Shown piece after piece: positions 17,790 to 25,594 of a stretch of 64,000 bases of DNA. The notes under the pieces are model-generated. The model searched no databases and had not been told where the DNA came from. It saw only the letters and a list, made by a program, of their open reading frames with translations. The translations under genes were made by a program, and so were the position numbers. Position 1 is the first letter of the stretch, and the number at the start of each line of letters is the position of its first letter. Origin of the DNA: an uncultured Lachnospiraceae bacterium (lineage in GTDB: Bacteria > Bacillota > Clostridia > Lachnospirales > Lachnospiraceae); assembly GCA_900315945.1 (NCBI GenBank), contig ONAZ01000006.1, positions 1 through 64,000 of the forward strand, given 5' to 3'.

Positions 17790-19055
17790 TTATATAATCC
17801 TCTCAAAAGAATCTTTAATATCCTTAAGATATGACAAAGAACCAAGAGCAATTATCATATCGTTATTATAGTCTAATGCTTTATTTGCCGCATCATCAAA
17901 ATTATCTGCAATAGCAACATCTATATCATATAAGAAACAATCATTAGCAAGCATATTAGCAGATAAAGCCCTCTCATTATTAGGTGTAACAGTTACAAGG
18001 GCATTTCCTAAGGGAAGAAGCACCTGTAACATCTTAGATACTTCTTTATCCTTTAATACACCCATTATAAATGTAATTCTCAAATTATCAAAATGATTAT
18101 TAATTGTTTCTTTTATTCTTAAAGCAGCAGGCTTATTATGACATCCATCTATAAATATAAGTGGTTTATCACAGATTTTTTCCATTCTTCCAGGAAGATA
18201 TGCACTTGATAATCCTTCTATAGCCTTATCTACGTCAATCTCAAAGCCTTGATATCTTAGGATATGTAATGTCTCTAATGCAAGTGCCGTATTATCAAAT
18301 TGAAAATCTCCAAAGAAAGGCAGAGAAACATTTTTGAATTCCCTACAAGAAATCTCGTTCTTGTTAGTCATATATTTTACATGATGATAATCAACAAATT
18401 CAAATTTTGCTTCAACTTCACTTGCATATTCCTTAAGGGCTTTTGCCACTTCATCATCTTGCTTAACAGATATTCCATAGCATCCCTTCTTAAGAATTCC
18501 AGCTTTATGTCTTGCAATATCAGATAAACTATCACCTAGAAACTGCATATGATCTTTACCAATGGATGTTATAACAGAACAAGCTATTTCCGAGAATACA
18601 TTAGTTGCATCAAGAAGCCCTCCCATACCTGTTTCCATAATAACAATATTACAATGATTAGCTTGGAATAATAATAATGCAATAATAACTTCCACTTCAA
18701 ATAAAGTTGGAAGTTCATCATCTGACATACCCTTTGTAGCATCAATAATATTAGATAGAAATCCTAAGTACTCAATCTCACTTATCTCATCATTGTTAAT
18801 TGTATATTGCTCATATTTTGAGAACACACATGGAGAAGAGAATTTTCCAACTTTGTAATCACAAGACATAAGTGCAAATTGCAACATAGCACAAACGGAA
18901 CCTTTTCCATTTGTGCCTGCAACATGAATAACTTTTAAATTTTTCTCTGGACTATTTAGTCGTAATAGGACATTTTTTATTCTTTCAAGTCCAGGTTTTG
19001 AACCAAGGGTTGTAACTTTTTCTATAAATTCATCAGCTGTATTCTTATCTATCAT
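17790..19055 (-). CDS. folC: Folylpolyglutamate / dihydrofolate synthase
   Basis: 421 aa. HVAGTNGKGSVCAML is the ATP-binding loop of the Mur-ligase-like FolC family, KFSSPCVFSKYEQYTIN the folate site, and METGMGGLLDATNVF plus TSIGKDHMQFLGD are further family signatures. It adds glutamate to dihydropteroate or folates. The ATG overlaps the parC stop codon by 4 bp (ATGA), so folate and topoisomerase genes are translationally linked here. Confidence 0.95.
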   Translation of the reverse strand: MIDKNTADEFIEKVTTLGSKPGLERIKNVLLRLNSPEKNLKVIHVAGTNGKGSVCAMLQFALMSCDYKVGKFSSPCVFSKYEQYTINNDEISEIEYLGFLSNIIDATKGMSDDELPTLFEVEVIIALLLFQANHCNIVIMETGMGGLLDATNVFSEIACSVITSIGKDHMQFLGDSLSDIARHKAGILKKGCYGISVKQDDEVAKALKEYASEVEAKFEFVDYHHVKYMTNKNEISCREFKNVSLPFFGDFQFDNTALALETLHILRYQGFEIDVDKAIEGLSSAYLPGRMEKICDKPLIFIDGCHNKPAALRIKETINNHFDNLRITFIMGVLKDKEVSKMLQVLLPLGNALVTVTPNNERALSANMLANDCFLYDIDVAIADNFDDAANKALDYNNDMIIALGSLSYLKDIKDSFERII

Positions 19056-21289
19056 TTCTTAACACCCTTTGTATCTCTATTGCCAATATGAAGCCTGTTA
19101 AGCTGAATCTTCTTGCCCTTTACTGATACAGACTTGTTCTTTCCTTCTGTAATAAAATGCACTTTCACAAGCTCATCACCTTTGGCAAGCTTAATTCCTC
19201 TTACACCAATTGCCCCCTTCTTCTTCTCTGGTATGGACATGGCATCTATTCTAAGGAAATAATTATTCTTAGACTGCATTACAACTGTATCACCATCATT
19301 AACAATATATACACTAAGTACTTCATCATCATCTGCTAATTTAGTTGCTGCAGTAGTTCTCTTAGATACATCAAATTCGCCACCATCAACAAGCTTAAGC
19401 ATTCCATGTTTTGTACCAAATACAAGCTTTTTGCCCTTAAGATTCTCTAAGGCCTCAACAAGAAGGAAGTTCTCTTTCGATATATCGAACTTACTAACAT
19501 TATCAATTGGTACTCCCTTATCTCTGAATTTACCAAATGGAAGATCAAGGATCTTAACAAGATGTAAATTACCTTCATTTGTAAATATACCAAGTTTAGA
19601 AAGATTAGTAGTAAAAATTATCTGTCTACTTTCTTTATCAGCAGCTTCTTTATTACGTTCATAGGTTGGTATATCAATAACCCTGGCATATCCAAATTTG
19701 TCAATAAGAACTGCCACATCTATTTCTTCAATAGGTTTTTCTTCAAAAACAGCTTCTGCAACATTATCAATTACAGTCTTTCTTTCAGTACCAAACTCTT
19801 TCTTAAATGCTTTCAAGTCTTTGATTATTGTCTTAGCCATAACAGATCTCTTATCAAGTATCTCAGAATACTCTTGGATATTCTTCATAGTATTTTCATA
19901 ATCTGCCATCAATGCTTGAATCTCAAGACCAACTAACTTAGACAGACGCATATCAAGAATAGCTTGAGCCTGTCTCTCAGTAAACTTAAGTTTAGAAGCA
20001 TCTTTCTTAGATGTCTCTGACTTGAATTTGATATTAGAAGTGTCTCCTGTTACAAGACAATTCTTTGCATCTTTAACTGCTTTACTTCCACGAAGAATCT
20101 CAATAATAAGATCAATTACATCACATGCTTTAATCAGTCCTTCTTGAATTTCCTTCTTATCACGTTCTTTCTTAAGAAGTGTAGTGTATTTTCTAGTTGC
20201 AAGTTCATATTGAAAATCAACATTGTGTCTGATTATTGGGACAATGCCCATTGTCTCAGGTCTGCCATTTGCAACAGCAAGCATGTTAACGCCAAATGTA
20301 TCTTCTAACCTTGTCTTCTTATACAGAAGATTACATACATTCTCAGCATCAGCGCCCTTCTTAAGCTCAATAACTATTCTAATACCTTCTTTTGAAGATT
20401 GATTAGAAATATCTGTAATATCTGTAGTCAGTTTCTTTTCAACAAGGCCAAATACATCATTTAAGAATTTACCAATATTAGCACCAAGCATTGTATAAGG
20501 AATTTCCTTAATTACAATTGCTTGCTTACCGCCTTTTAGTTTCTCAATCTCAACTTTACCACGAATCTTAATCTTACCTGTACCAGTTGAATATATTTCT
20601 AATAGATCATCTTTGTTAGTGACAATTCCGCCAGTAGGAAAATCAGGTCCTTTGACAATCTCAAGCATTTCTGCTGTATTGATATCTGGATTCTTCATAT
20701 AGGCAATAACACCATCAATTACTTCTGACAAATTGTGAGTAGGAATTGATGTTGCCATACCAACTGCAATACCTTCAGAACCATTTACAAGAATATTAGG
20801 TATTCGAACTGGAAGAACCTCAGGTTCTTTCTCTGTCTCATCAAAGTTAGGAACAAAATCAACTACATCTTTGTCAAGGTCTGCAAGATATGCATCTTCT
20901 GTAACCTTCTGAAGTCTGGCTTCAGTATAACGCATAGCAGCAGCCCCATCTCCTTCTTTAGAGCCAAAGTTACCATGACCATCAATAAGAGGCATTCCCA
21001 TCTTGAAATCTTGAGCAAGCACAACAAGAGCTCCATAGATTGAAGAATCACCATGAGGATGATATTTACCCATTGTATCACCTACAATACGGGCACATTT
21101 TCTATGTTGCTTATCATGCTTGATTCCAAGTTCATGCATATCATATAAAGTACGTCTCTGAACGGGTTTTAGACCATCTCTAACATCAGGTAACGCACGA
21201 GATACAATAACTGACATTGCATAATCAATATAAGATTTTTGCATTATTTCTGAATACTCCATGTGGAGTAGGTTTTCTGGCTTCGCCAT
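19052..21289 (-). CDS. parC: DNA topoisomerase IV subunit A (GyrA/ParC family)
   Basis: 745 aa. SRALPDVRDGLKPVQRR, GKYHPHGDSSIYGAL and AAMRYTEARL with the active-site Tyr (about residue 120) define the type IIA A subunit. The C-terminal beta-pinwheel is shorter than in typical gyrase (around 820 aa), and I do not see a GyrA box (QRRGGKG), which argues for ParC over GyrA; the related sequence EKKKGAIGVRG occurs near the end. Lies 33 bp downstream of its B subunit gene, the usual parE-parC order of Lachnospiraceae. Confidence 0.85.
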   Translation of the reverse strand: MAKPENLLHMEYSEIMQKSYIDYAMSVIVSRALPDVRDGLKPVQRRTLYDMHELGIKHDKQHRKCARIVGDTMGKYHPHGDSSIYGALVVLAQDFKMGMPLIDGHGNFGSKEGDGAAAMRYTEARLQKVTEDAYLADLDKDVVDFVPNFDETEKEPEVLPVRIPNILVNGSEGIAVGMATSIPTHNLSEVIDGVIAYMKNPDINTAEMLEIVKGPDFPTGGIVTNKDDLLEIYSTGTGKIKIRGKVEIEKLKGGKQAIVIKEIPYTMLGANIGKFLNDVFGLVEKKLTTDITDISNQSSKEGIRIVIELKKGADAENVCNLLYKKTRLEDTFGVNMLAVANGRPETMGIVPIIRHNVDFQYELATRKYTTLLKKERDKKEIQEGLIKACDVIDLIIEILRGSKAVKDAKNCLVTGDTSNIKFKSETSKKDASKLKFTERQAQAILDMRLSKLVGLEIQALMADYENTMKNIQEYSEILDKRSVMAKTIIKDLKAFKKEFGTERKTVIDNVAEAVFEEKPIEEIDVAVLIDKFGYARVIDIPTYERNKEAADKESRQIIFTTNLSKLGIFTNEGNLHLVKILDLPFGKFRDKGVPIDNVSKFDISKENFLLVEALENLKGKKLVFGTKHGMLKLVDGGEFDVSKRTTAATKLADDDEVLSVYIVNDGDTVVMQSKNNYFLRIDAMSIPEKKKGAIGVRGIKLAKGDELVKVHFITEGKNKSVSVKGKKIQLNRLHIGNRDTKGVKK

Positions 21290-21322
21290 TAGATTTTCCT
21301 CCTAATTATAGGTCTAGCTCAA

Positions 21323-23242
21323 TTATAGATCTAACTCAGCTTCCCTAGCATGTTCATAAATAAAAGCTTTACGAGGTGGAACTTCTGAGCCCATAAGCAT
21401 CTCAGTTACATCACTTGCCATTCTTCCGTCCTCGATTTCAACTTTCTTAAGAATTCTTCTCTCTGGATCAAGAGTAGTCTCCCATAATTGTTCTGCATCC
21501 ATTTCACCAAGTCCTTTATATCGTTGAAGTGTAAATGGGCCTTTATGCTTCTTACGGTACTTCTCAAGTGCAGTATCATCATATAGATATTCTTCTTCGC
21601 CTTTACTAGGAATAGCTTTGTATAAAGGTGGCATTGCCAGATATACATGACCTTCATATATTAATTCCGGCATAAATCTATAGAATAATGTAAGAAGAAG
21701 TGTGGAGATATGAGCACCATCAACGTCCGCATCCGCCATTATAATAATTTTGTCATAACGAAGCTTGGTAATATCAAAATCATTACCATATCCTTCAGAA
21801 AAACCACACTCGAAAGCGCTAATCATTGTCTTAATCTCTGCATTAGCAAGAACTTTATCAATGCTGGCTTTCTCTACATTAAGAATCTTACCTCTAATAG
21901 GTAAGATAGCTTGGTATTTTCTATTTCTGGCTTCTTTTGCGCTCCCTCCAGCGGAATCTCCCTCTACAATAAATATCTCACATTTTGAAGCATCTCTACT
22001 TTCACAGTTAGATAATTTACCATTCTGATCAAAAGAGAATTTCTTCTTAGTAAGTAGATTAGTCTTGGCTTTCTCCTCTGTCTTTCTAATCTTTCTAGAC
22101 TTTTCAGCACATGCAATAACTGATTTAAGTGTCTCAAGATTTCTATCAAAGTAAAGAATAATCTCATCATTTACAATCTTAGAAGTAGCTTTAGAGGCAT
22201 CCTGATTATCAAGCTTTGTCTTAGTCTGTCCTTCAAATCTAGGGTCTGGATGCTTAATAGAAATAATTGCCGTCATACCATTTCTGACATCGGCACCTGT
22301 GAAATTATCATCCTTTTCTTTCAGAATACCAAGTTCTCTTGCATAATTATTAATTACAGTTGTAAATACTGTCTTAAATCCAGTAATATGTGTACCACCC
22401 TCAGAATTGTAAATGTTATTACAAAACCCAAGTATTGTCTCATGGAATTCATTGATATATTGAAAAGCTACTTCAACTTCAATATTATCAGCCTTTCCCT
22501 CAAAATAAATTATATCTGTAACAGCTTCATTATTCTTATTAATATCTTTAACGAAGCCTTTTATTCCATCAGGCTCATGAAATTCTACATGCTCAACTTC
22601 TTCTCCTCTTTTATCTTCATAGATAATTGTAAGATTAGGATTAAGATATGCAGTTTCATGCATTCTCGACTTAACGTCATCACCTTTAAAATCAGTCTTC
22701 TCAAATATCTCAGGATCAGGAAGAAAATTAATCTTTGTTCCTGTCTCCTTAGTCTTACCTATTGTAGGAAGAAGACCTTTAACAAGCTTCTCCGTTGGAT
22801 TGCCTTGCTCAAATCTGTCATGATGAATATATCCATCTCTGGAAATCTCTACGTCCATATACAAGGACAGAGCATTTACAACAGAAGAACCTACACCATG
22901 AAGACCACCGGATGTCTTGTAAGCCCCATCATCGAATTTACCACCTGCATGAAGTGTAGTAAATACAAGACGAGAAGCTGGAACACCCTTTTCGTGCATA
23001 CCAACAGGAATACCTCTACCATTATCAACAACAGTACAAGAACCATCCTTCTCTAAAGTAACATATATTAGGTCACATTCACCTTGTAAATGCTCATCAA
23101 CAGCATTATCTACAATCTCATAGATAAGGTGATTAAGACCTTTTCTTGTGACAGAACCTATATACATACCAGGTCTTTTTCTTACAGCCTCAAGACCTTC
23201 TAATACTGATATGCTATTTTCATTATATGCTTGCTTTGCCAT
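21323..23242 (-). CDS. parE: DNA topoisomerase IV subunit B (GyrB/ParE family)
   Basis: 639 aa. The GHKL ATPase part has VRKRPGMYIGSV, EIVDNAVDEHLQG, VDNGRGIPVGMHEK and GGLHGVGSSVVNAL; the TOPRIM part has IVEGDSAGGSAKEARNRKYQAILPIRGK and MADADVDGAHI; the end has RYKGLGEMDAEQLWETT. Together with ParC it unlinks daughter chromosomes. Distinguishing ParE from GyrB by eye is uncertain; pairing with the short A subunit and distance from any dnaA region favour ParE. Confidence 0.85.
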   Translation of the reverse strand: MAKQAYNENSISVLEGLEAVRKRPGMYIGSVTRKGLNHLIYEIVDNAVDEHLQGECDLIYVTLEKDGSCTVVDNGRGIPVGMHEKGVPASRLVFTTLHAGGKFDDGAYKTSGGLHGVGSSVVNALSLYMDVEISRDGYIHHDRFEQGNPTEKLVKGLLPTIGKTKETGTKINFLPDPEIFEKTDFKGDDVKSRMHETAYLNPNLTIIYEDKRGEEVEHVEFHEPDGIKGFVKDINKNNEAVTDIIYFEGKADNIEVEVAFQYINEFHETILGFCNNIYNSEGGTHITGFKTVFTTVINNYARELGILKEKDDNFTGADVRNGMTAIISIKHPDPRFEGQTKTKLDNQDASKATSKIVNDEIILYFDRNLETLKSVIACAEKSRKIRKTEEKAKTNLLTKKKFSFDQNGKLSNCESRDASKCEIFIVEGDSAGGSAKEARNRKYQAILPIRGKILNVEKASIDKVLANAEIKTMISAFECGFSEGYGNDFDITKLRYDKIIIMADADVDGAHISTLLLTLFYRFMPELIYEGHVYLAMPPLYKAIPSKGEEEYLYDDTALEKYRKKHKGPFTLQRYKGLGEMDAEQLWETTLDPERRILKKVEIEDGRMASDVTEMLMGSEVPPRKAFIYEHAREAELDL

Positions 23243-23300
23243 TTTATTTCTTATCTCCTATATAGGTAAATTCTTTTGTATACGTAGTTAGTATTATTTG

Positions 23301-23535
23301 TATACATAGCTTATAAGTATATCTTCTTCAAGTAGATTTATCATTATACATAGTTTATAAGTATATCTTCTTCAACTGGGCAAGCCCAATGTTTCAGAAG
23401 ACATACTTATAAACTATGTATAGCCAAGATTACTAAAGACATACTTATAAACTATGTATAGCCAAAACTTCTGAAGATATACTTATAAGCAATGTATAGC
23501 CAAGATTTCTAAAGACATACTTATAGTCTATGTAT
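23301..23535. repeat. Array of six 28-bp units, two inverted and four direct
   Basis: The unit AGACATACTTATAAACTATG with flanks occurs in direct orientation at about 23396, 23435, 23473 and 23511 (spacing 38-39 bp, with spacers beginning GCCAAGAT or GCCAAAAC) and in reverse at 23301-23328 and 23345-23372. A degenerate seventh copy may lie at 23276-23298. The two orientations meet around TGGGC/GCCCA at 23377-23388, which makes a hairpin with arms of about 27 bp. Confidence 0.8.
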
Positions 23536-23536
23536 T

Positions 23537-23806
23537 AGCTAAGTAGTTATATGTGAGCTTTTCGGTGTGAGTATATATTTATATCATTAATTCAAGCTTA
23601 GAATATGTTAGTGATTAATTAAGGGAGGAAAATTCTCGGCACGGATGCCGAGAATAGGTGCGAACCGACCGGATGGAGGATTTCGCACCGATTTCCGTCA
23701 TAATATCTATTAAGAATATATATTAATCACTTACATATTGTTAGCGAAGAATTACCAGATATAAATATATATTCATACTGGAAAGCTCAACTTAAAACAA
23801 CTTGGC
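23537..23806 (+). ncRNA. Candidate structured RNA core, about 270 nt
   Basis: Arms 23554-23584 and 23759-23789 form 31 consecutive pairs when read as plus-strand RNA: 27 Watson-Crick and 4 G-U. A further helix pairs 23602-23620 with 23721-23739 (17 of 19), and the outer ends GCTAAGT/ACTTGGC extend the stem. The tip carries hairpin ATTCTCGGCA/TGCCGAGAAT (23632-23655) and hairpin GGTGCGAA/TTCGCACC (23657-23689). Read as minus-strand RNA the four G-U pairs become A-C mismatches. No known RNA class recognised; transcription is not shown by the sequence. Confidence 0.4.
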
Positions 23807-23807
23807 A

Positions 23808-23885
23808 AATGCTTAGCATATAATTATGTCTTTCGAAACATTGAGCAAAGCTCAGTTGAGAAAGATATATATTATATGCTAAGCA
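23808..23885. repeat. Hairpin on the right side of the structured region
   Basis: ATGCTTAGCATATAATTATG (from 23809) pairs with ATATATTATATGCTAAGCAT near 23865-23885, with a central TTGAGC/GCTCA tip. The arm also resembles the 28-bp unit of the array to the left, which suggests a common origin. Confidence 0.7.
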
Positions 23886-23925
23886 TAATAAGATTACCTG
23901 TGCTAGGTGCTATATATCAATTTTG

Positions 23926-24642
23926 CTATCTCAACTTAGAATAACCATATCCGTTAACCATAGCTTCAATAGGAATTCCCTTCTTACAGAATGGACATTC
24001 TGAAGGTTTGTATGATTCATAGCCAGGTAAATCCTCAATTGTAAATATTGGAAATACCGATGTTGATTCTACAACATTTCTTGTAGAGAATATTGAACTA
24101 ACACCTACAATGTCACCACCATAATATTCAATACATTCCATACTTTGTCTAACAGTTTCACCTGTTGACATAGTAGCAAGAAGAAGGAATATCTTTCTTC
24201 CTTGAATTGAAGGTTTAATATTCTCTCTGAATAATAATTGGTTAACAGAATTAACTTCTGGACATACAACACGAATAGATTCGTGTGAACCTGACAGACG
24301 AATATTGGATTTATCTAATTCTTCTGCAAGATATGCCCCAAGAACCTGCGTACCATCCATACATACAATAGTATCAACCACATCTACCTTATGAAGCATC
24401 TTAGCAGCAAGGTATTTTGCAGCTTCTGTTGCCTCTTTAGTTCTAACCTTCATTGAGGTAACATCTACATAATAATTAATATGTGATTGAATTGTTGCAA
24501 AGTGACCTGGAACAGCATTTAATACAATCTGTTCGTCATCATGAGCATGGAATTCAATAAAACGCTCATGAATAGGCTTTTTATTTCTATTTTCCTCTCT
24601 TAATGCTCTGTTGTCTTGGATAAAATCTGAAAAACCACTCAT
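23926..24642 (-). CDS. Phosphoribosyltransferase-fold protein, orotate PRTase-like
   Basis: 238 aa. The overall pattern (DVTSMKVRTKEATEAAKYLA, TIVCMDGTQVLGAYLAEEL, then a PRPP-loop-like segment) matches the group usually labelled orotate phosphoribosyltransferase in Lachnospiraceae. However, the PRPP loop reads FLLLATMSTGET: the two acidic residues that bind the PRPP ribose in canonical enzymes are L and A. A C-terminal CPFCKKG may be half of a metal site. The enzymatic role is therefore doubtful. Upstream neighbours are dut, nrdG and nrdD, which suggests a nucleotide-related task. Confidence 0.7.
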   Translation of the reverse strand: MSGFSDFIQDNRALREENRNKKPIHERFIEFHAHDDEQIVLNAVPGHFATIQSHINYYVDVTSMKVRTKEATEAAKYLAAKMLHKVDVVDTIVCMDGTQVLGAYLAEELDKSNIRLSGSHESIRVVCPEVNSVNQLLFRENIKPSIQGRKIFLLLATMSTGETVRQSMECIEYYGGDIVGVSSIFSTRNVVESTSVFPIFTIEDLPGYESYKPSECPFCKKGIPIEAMVNGYGYSKLR

Positions 24643-24682
24643 TTTGTCTCCCCCTTTATATTATGTATATAACATTATTTTC

Positions 24683-25117
24683 CTATTTACCAGTAGAACC
24701 AAATCCACCTACGCCACGTTTTGTCTCATCTAAATTATCAACTTCATCAAATGTTACTGCAAGAAATGGAATAATTACAAGTTGTGCAATCTTTTGATTA
24801 GGTTGAATATGTCTTACTACATCACTATCATTATGAAGTGATACTTTAACTTCTCCACGATAATCACTATCTACTACACCTGTACAATTAGCTGGTCTTA
24901 ATCCTTCTTTTAGAGAGAGACCACTTCTTGCAAATATACCTCCAAAATATCCTTCAGGAATTGCAACACTAAGTCCAGTGCCAATAAGCTTTGTCTCGTG
25001 AGGTTTAATCTCTTCTTCTTCAGATATATCTGCGAATAAATCATATCCAGCAGCATAATCACTACCACGTTCAGGAAGCTTAGCCGTATCGGTTAACTTC
25101 TTAATTTGTATGTTCAT
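24683..25117 (-). CDS. dut: dUTP diphosphatase
   Basis: 144 aa with all five trimeric dUTPase motifs: DYAAGYDL, FARSGLS, GVVDSDYRGEVKV, KIAQLVI and RGVGGFGSTGK. It removes dUTP and provides dUMP for thymidylate synthesis. The start overlaps the end of nrdG by 17 bp. Confidence 0.97.
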   Translation of the reverse strand: MNIQIKKLTDTAKLPERGSDYAAGYDLFADISEEEEIKPHETKLIGTGLSVAIPEGYFGGIFARSGLSLKEGLRPANCTGVVDSDYRGEVKVSLHNDSDVVRHIQPNQKIAQLVIIPFLAVTFDEVDNLDETKRGVGGFGSTGK

Positions 25118-25592
25118 GAATTCCTCCCTCTTCTAATGTCTTTTTTACATCTATTACTCTTTGATTATTAGAGCCTTTCCATTTCGCTTGAGTATTCTTT
25201 TCATCAATTAGAAAAGGACCATCTACTATAACATCAAGATACTTTATTATCTCTAAATCTTTTATTTCTTCAAATAGATATCCTGTATATAGCCATATTG
25301 TTTTATTAGAATATTTTTCTTTAATCTCTTTCGCAAGACTTGTTATCTCATCTCTATTTCCAGGAAATAATGGATCTCCTCCAGAAAATGTGACACCGGA
25401 TATATAATCTTTATCCAATATACTAAATAGTTCTTCCTTTGCTTTATCATCAAACAAAAGCCCACCACTTGGATCCCATGTAATAGGATTCTGGCATTCT
25501 TTGCACTTGTGGTTACATCCAGCAACCCAAAGCACAGCACGAAGTCCATCACCATTTAACATATCATCCTTTGTAATATTATGATAATTCAT
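25101..25592 (-). CDS. nrdG: Anaerobic ribonucleotide reductase activating protein
   Basis: 163 aa. Radical-SAM cluster motif in VAGCNHKCKECQN (C-x3-C-x2-C, about 29-36), followed by GVTFSGGDPLF, the SAM-binding glycine motif. It generates the glycyl radical on NrdD, encoded 2 bp upstream. Confidence 0.97.
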   Translation of the reverse strand: MNYHNITKDDMLNGDGLRAVLWVAGCNHKCKECQNPITWDPSGGLLFDDKAKEELFSILDKDYISGVTFSGGDPLFPGNRDEITSLAKEIKEKYSNKTIWLYTGYLFEEIKDLEIIKYLDVIVDGPFLIDEKNTQAKWKGSNNQRVIDVKKTLEEGGIHEHTN

Positions 25593-25594
25593 AA

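Larger units (their letters stand above)
23243..23925. other. 683-bp gene-free region of nested inverted repeats
   Basis: No supportable open frame. Nearly the whole stretch is repeats: an array of about 28-bp units in both orientations (23276-23535), a roughly 270-bp palindromic core with two GC-rich hairpins at its tip (23537-23806), and a further hairpin (23808-23885). It lies between the PRTase-like gene, whose 3' untranslated region it would be, and parE. Base composition jumps from very AT-rich arms to GC-rich tips. It could be a structured RNA, a mobile repeat cluster or a protein-binding site. Confidence 0.8.

Noticed and set aside
22250..23056. Plus-strand open frame of 268 codons opposite parE
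   Set aside because: Composition (Ile/Asn/Cys/Lys-rich) is that of an antisense shadow, there is no ribosome site, and parE is certain on the other strand.
19052..23242. Gyrase instead of topoisomerase IV
   Set aside because: Not fully excluded, but the B-A gene order away from dnaA, the short A subunit and the lack of a GyrA box favour ParE-ParC.
23301..23535. Possible CRISPR array (regularly spaced 28-bp repeats)
   Set aside because: Spacers are only about 11-12 bp and nearly identical (GCCAAGAT...), two units are inverted, and no cas genes are near. It is a tandem/inverted repeat array.
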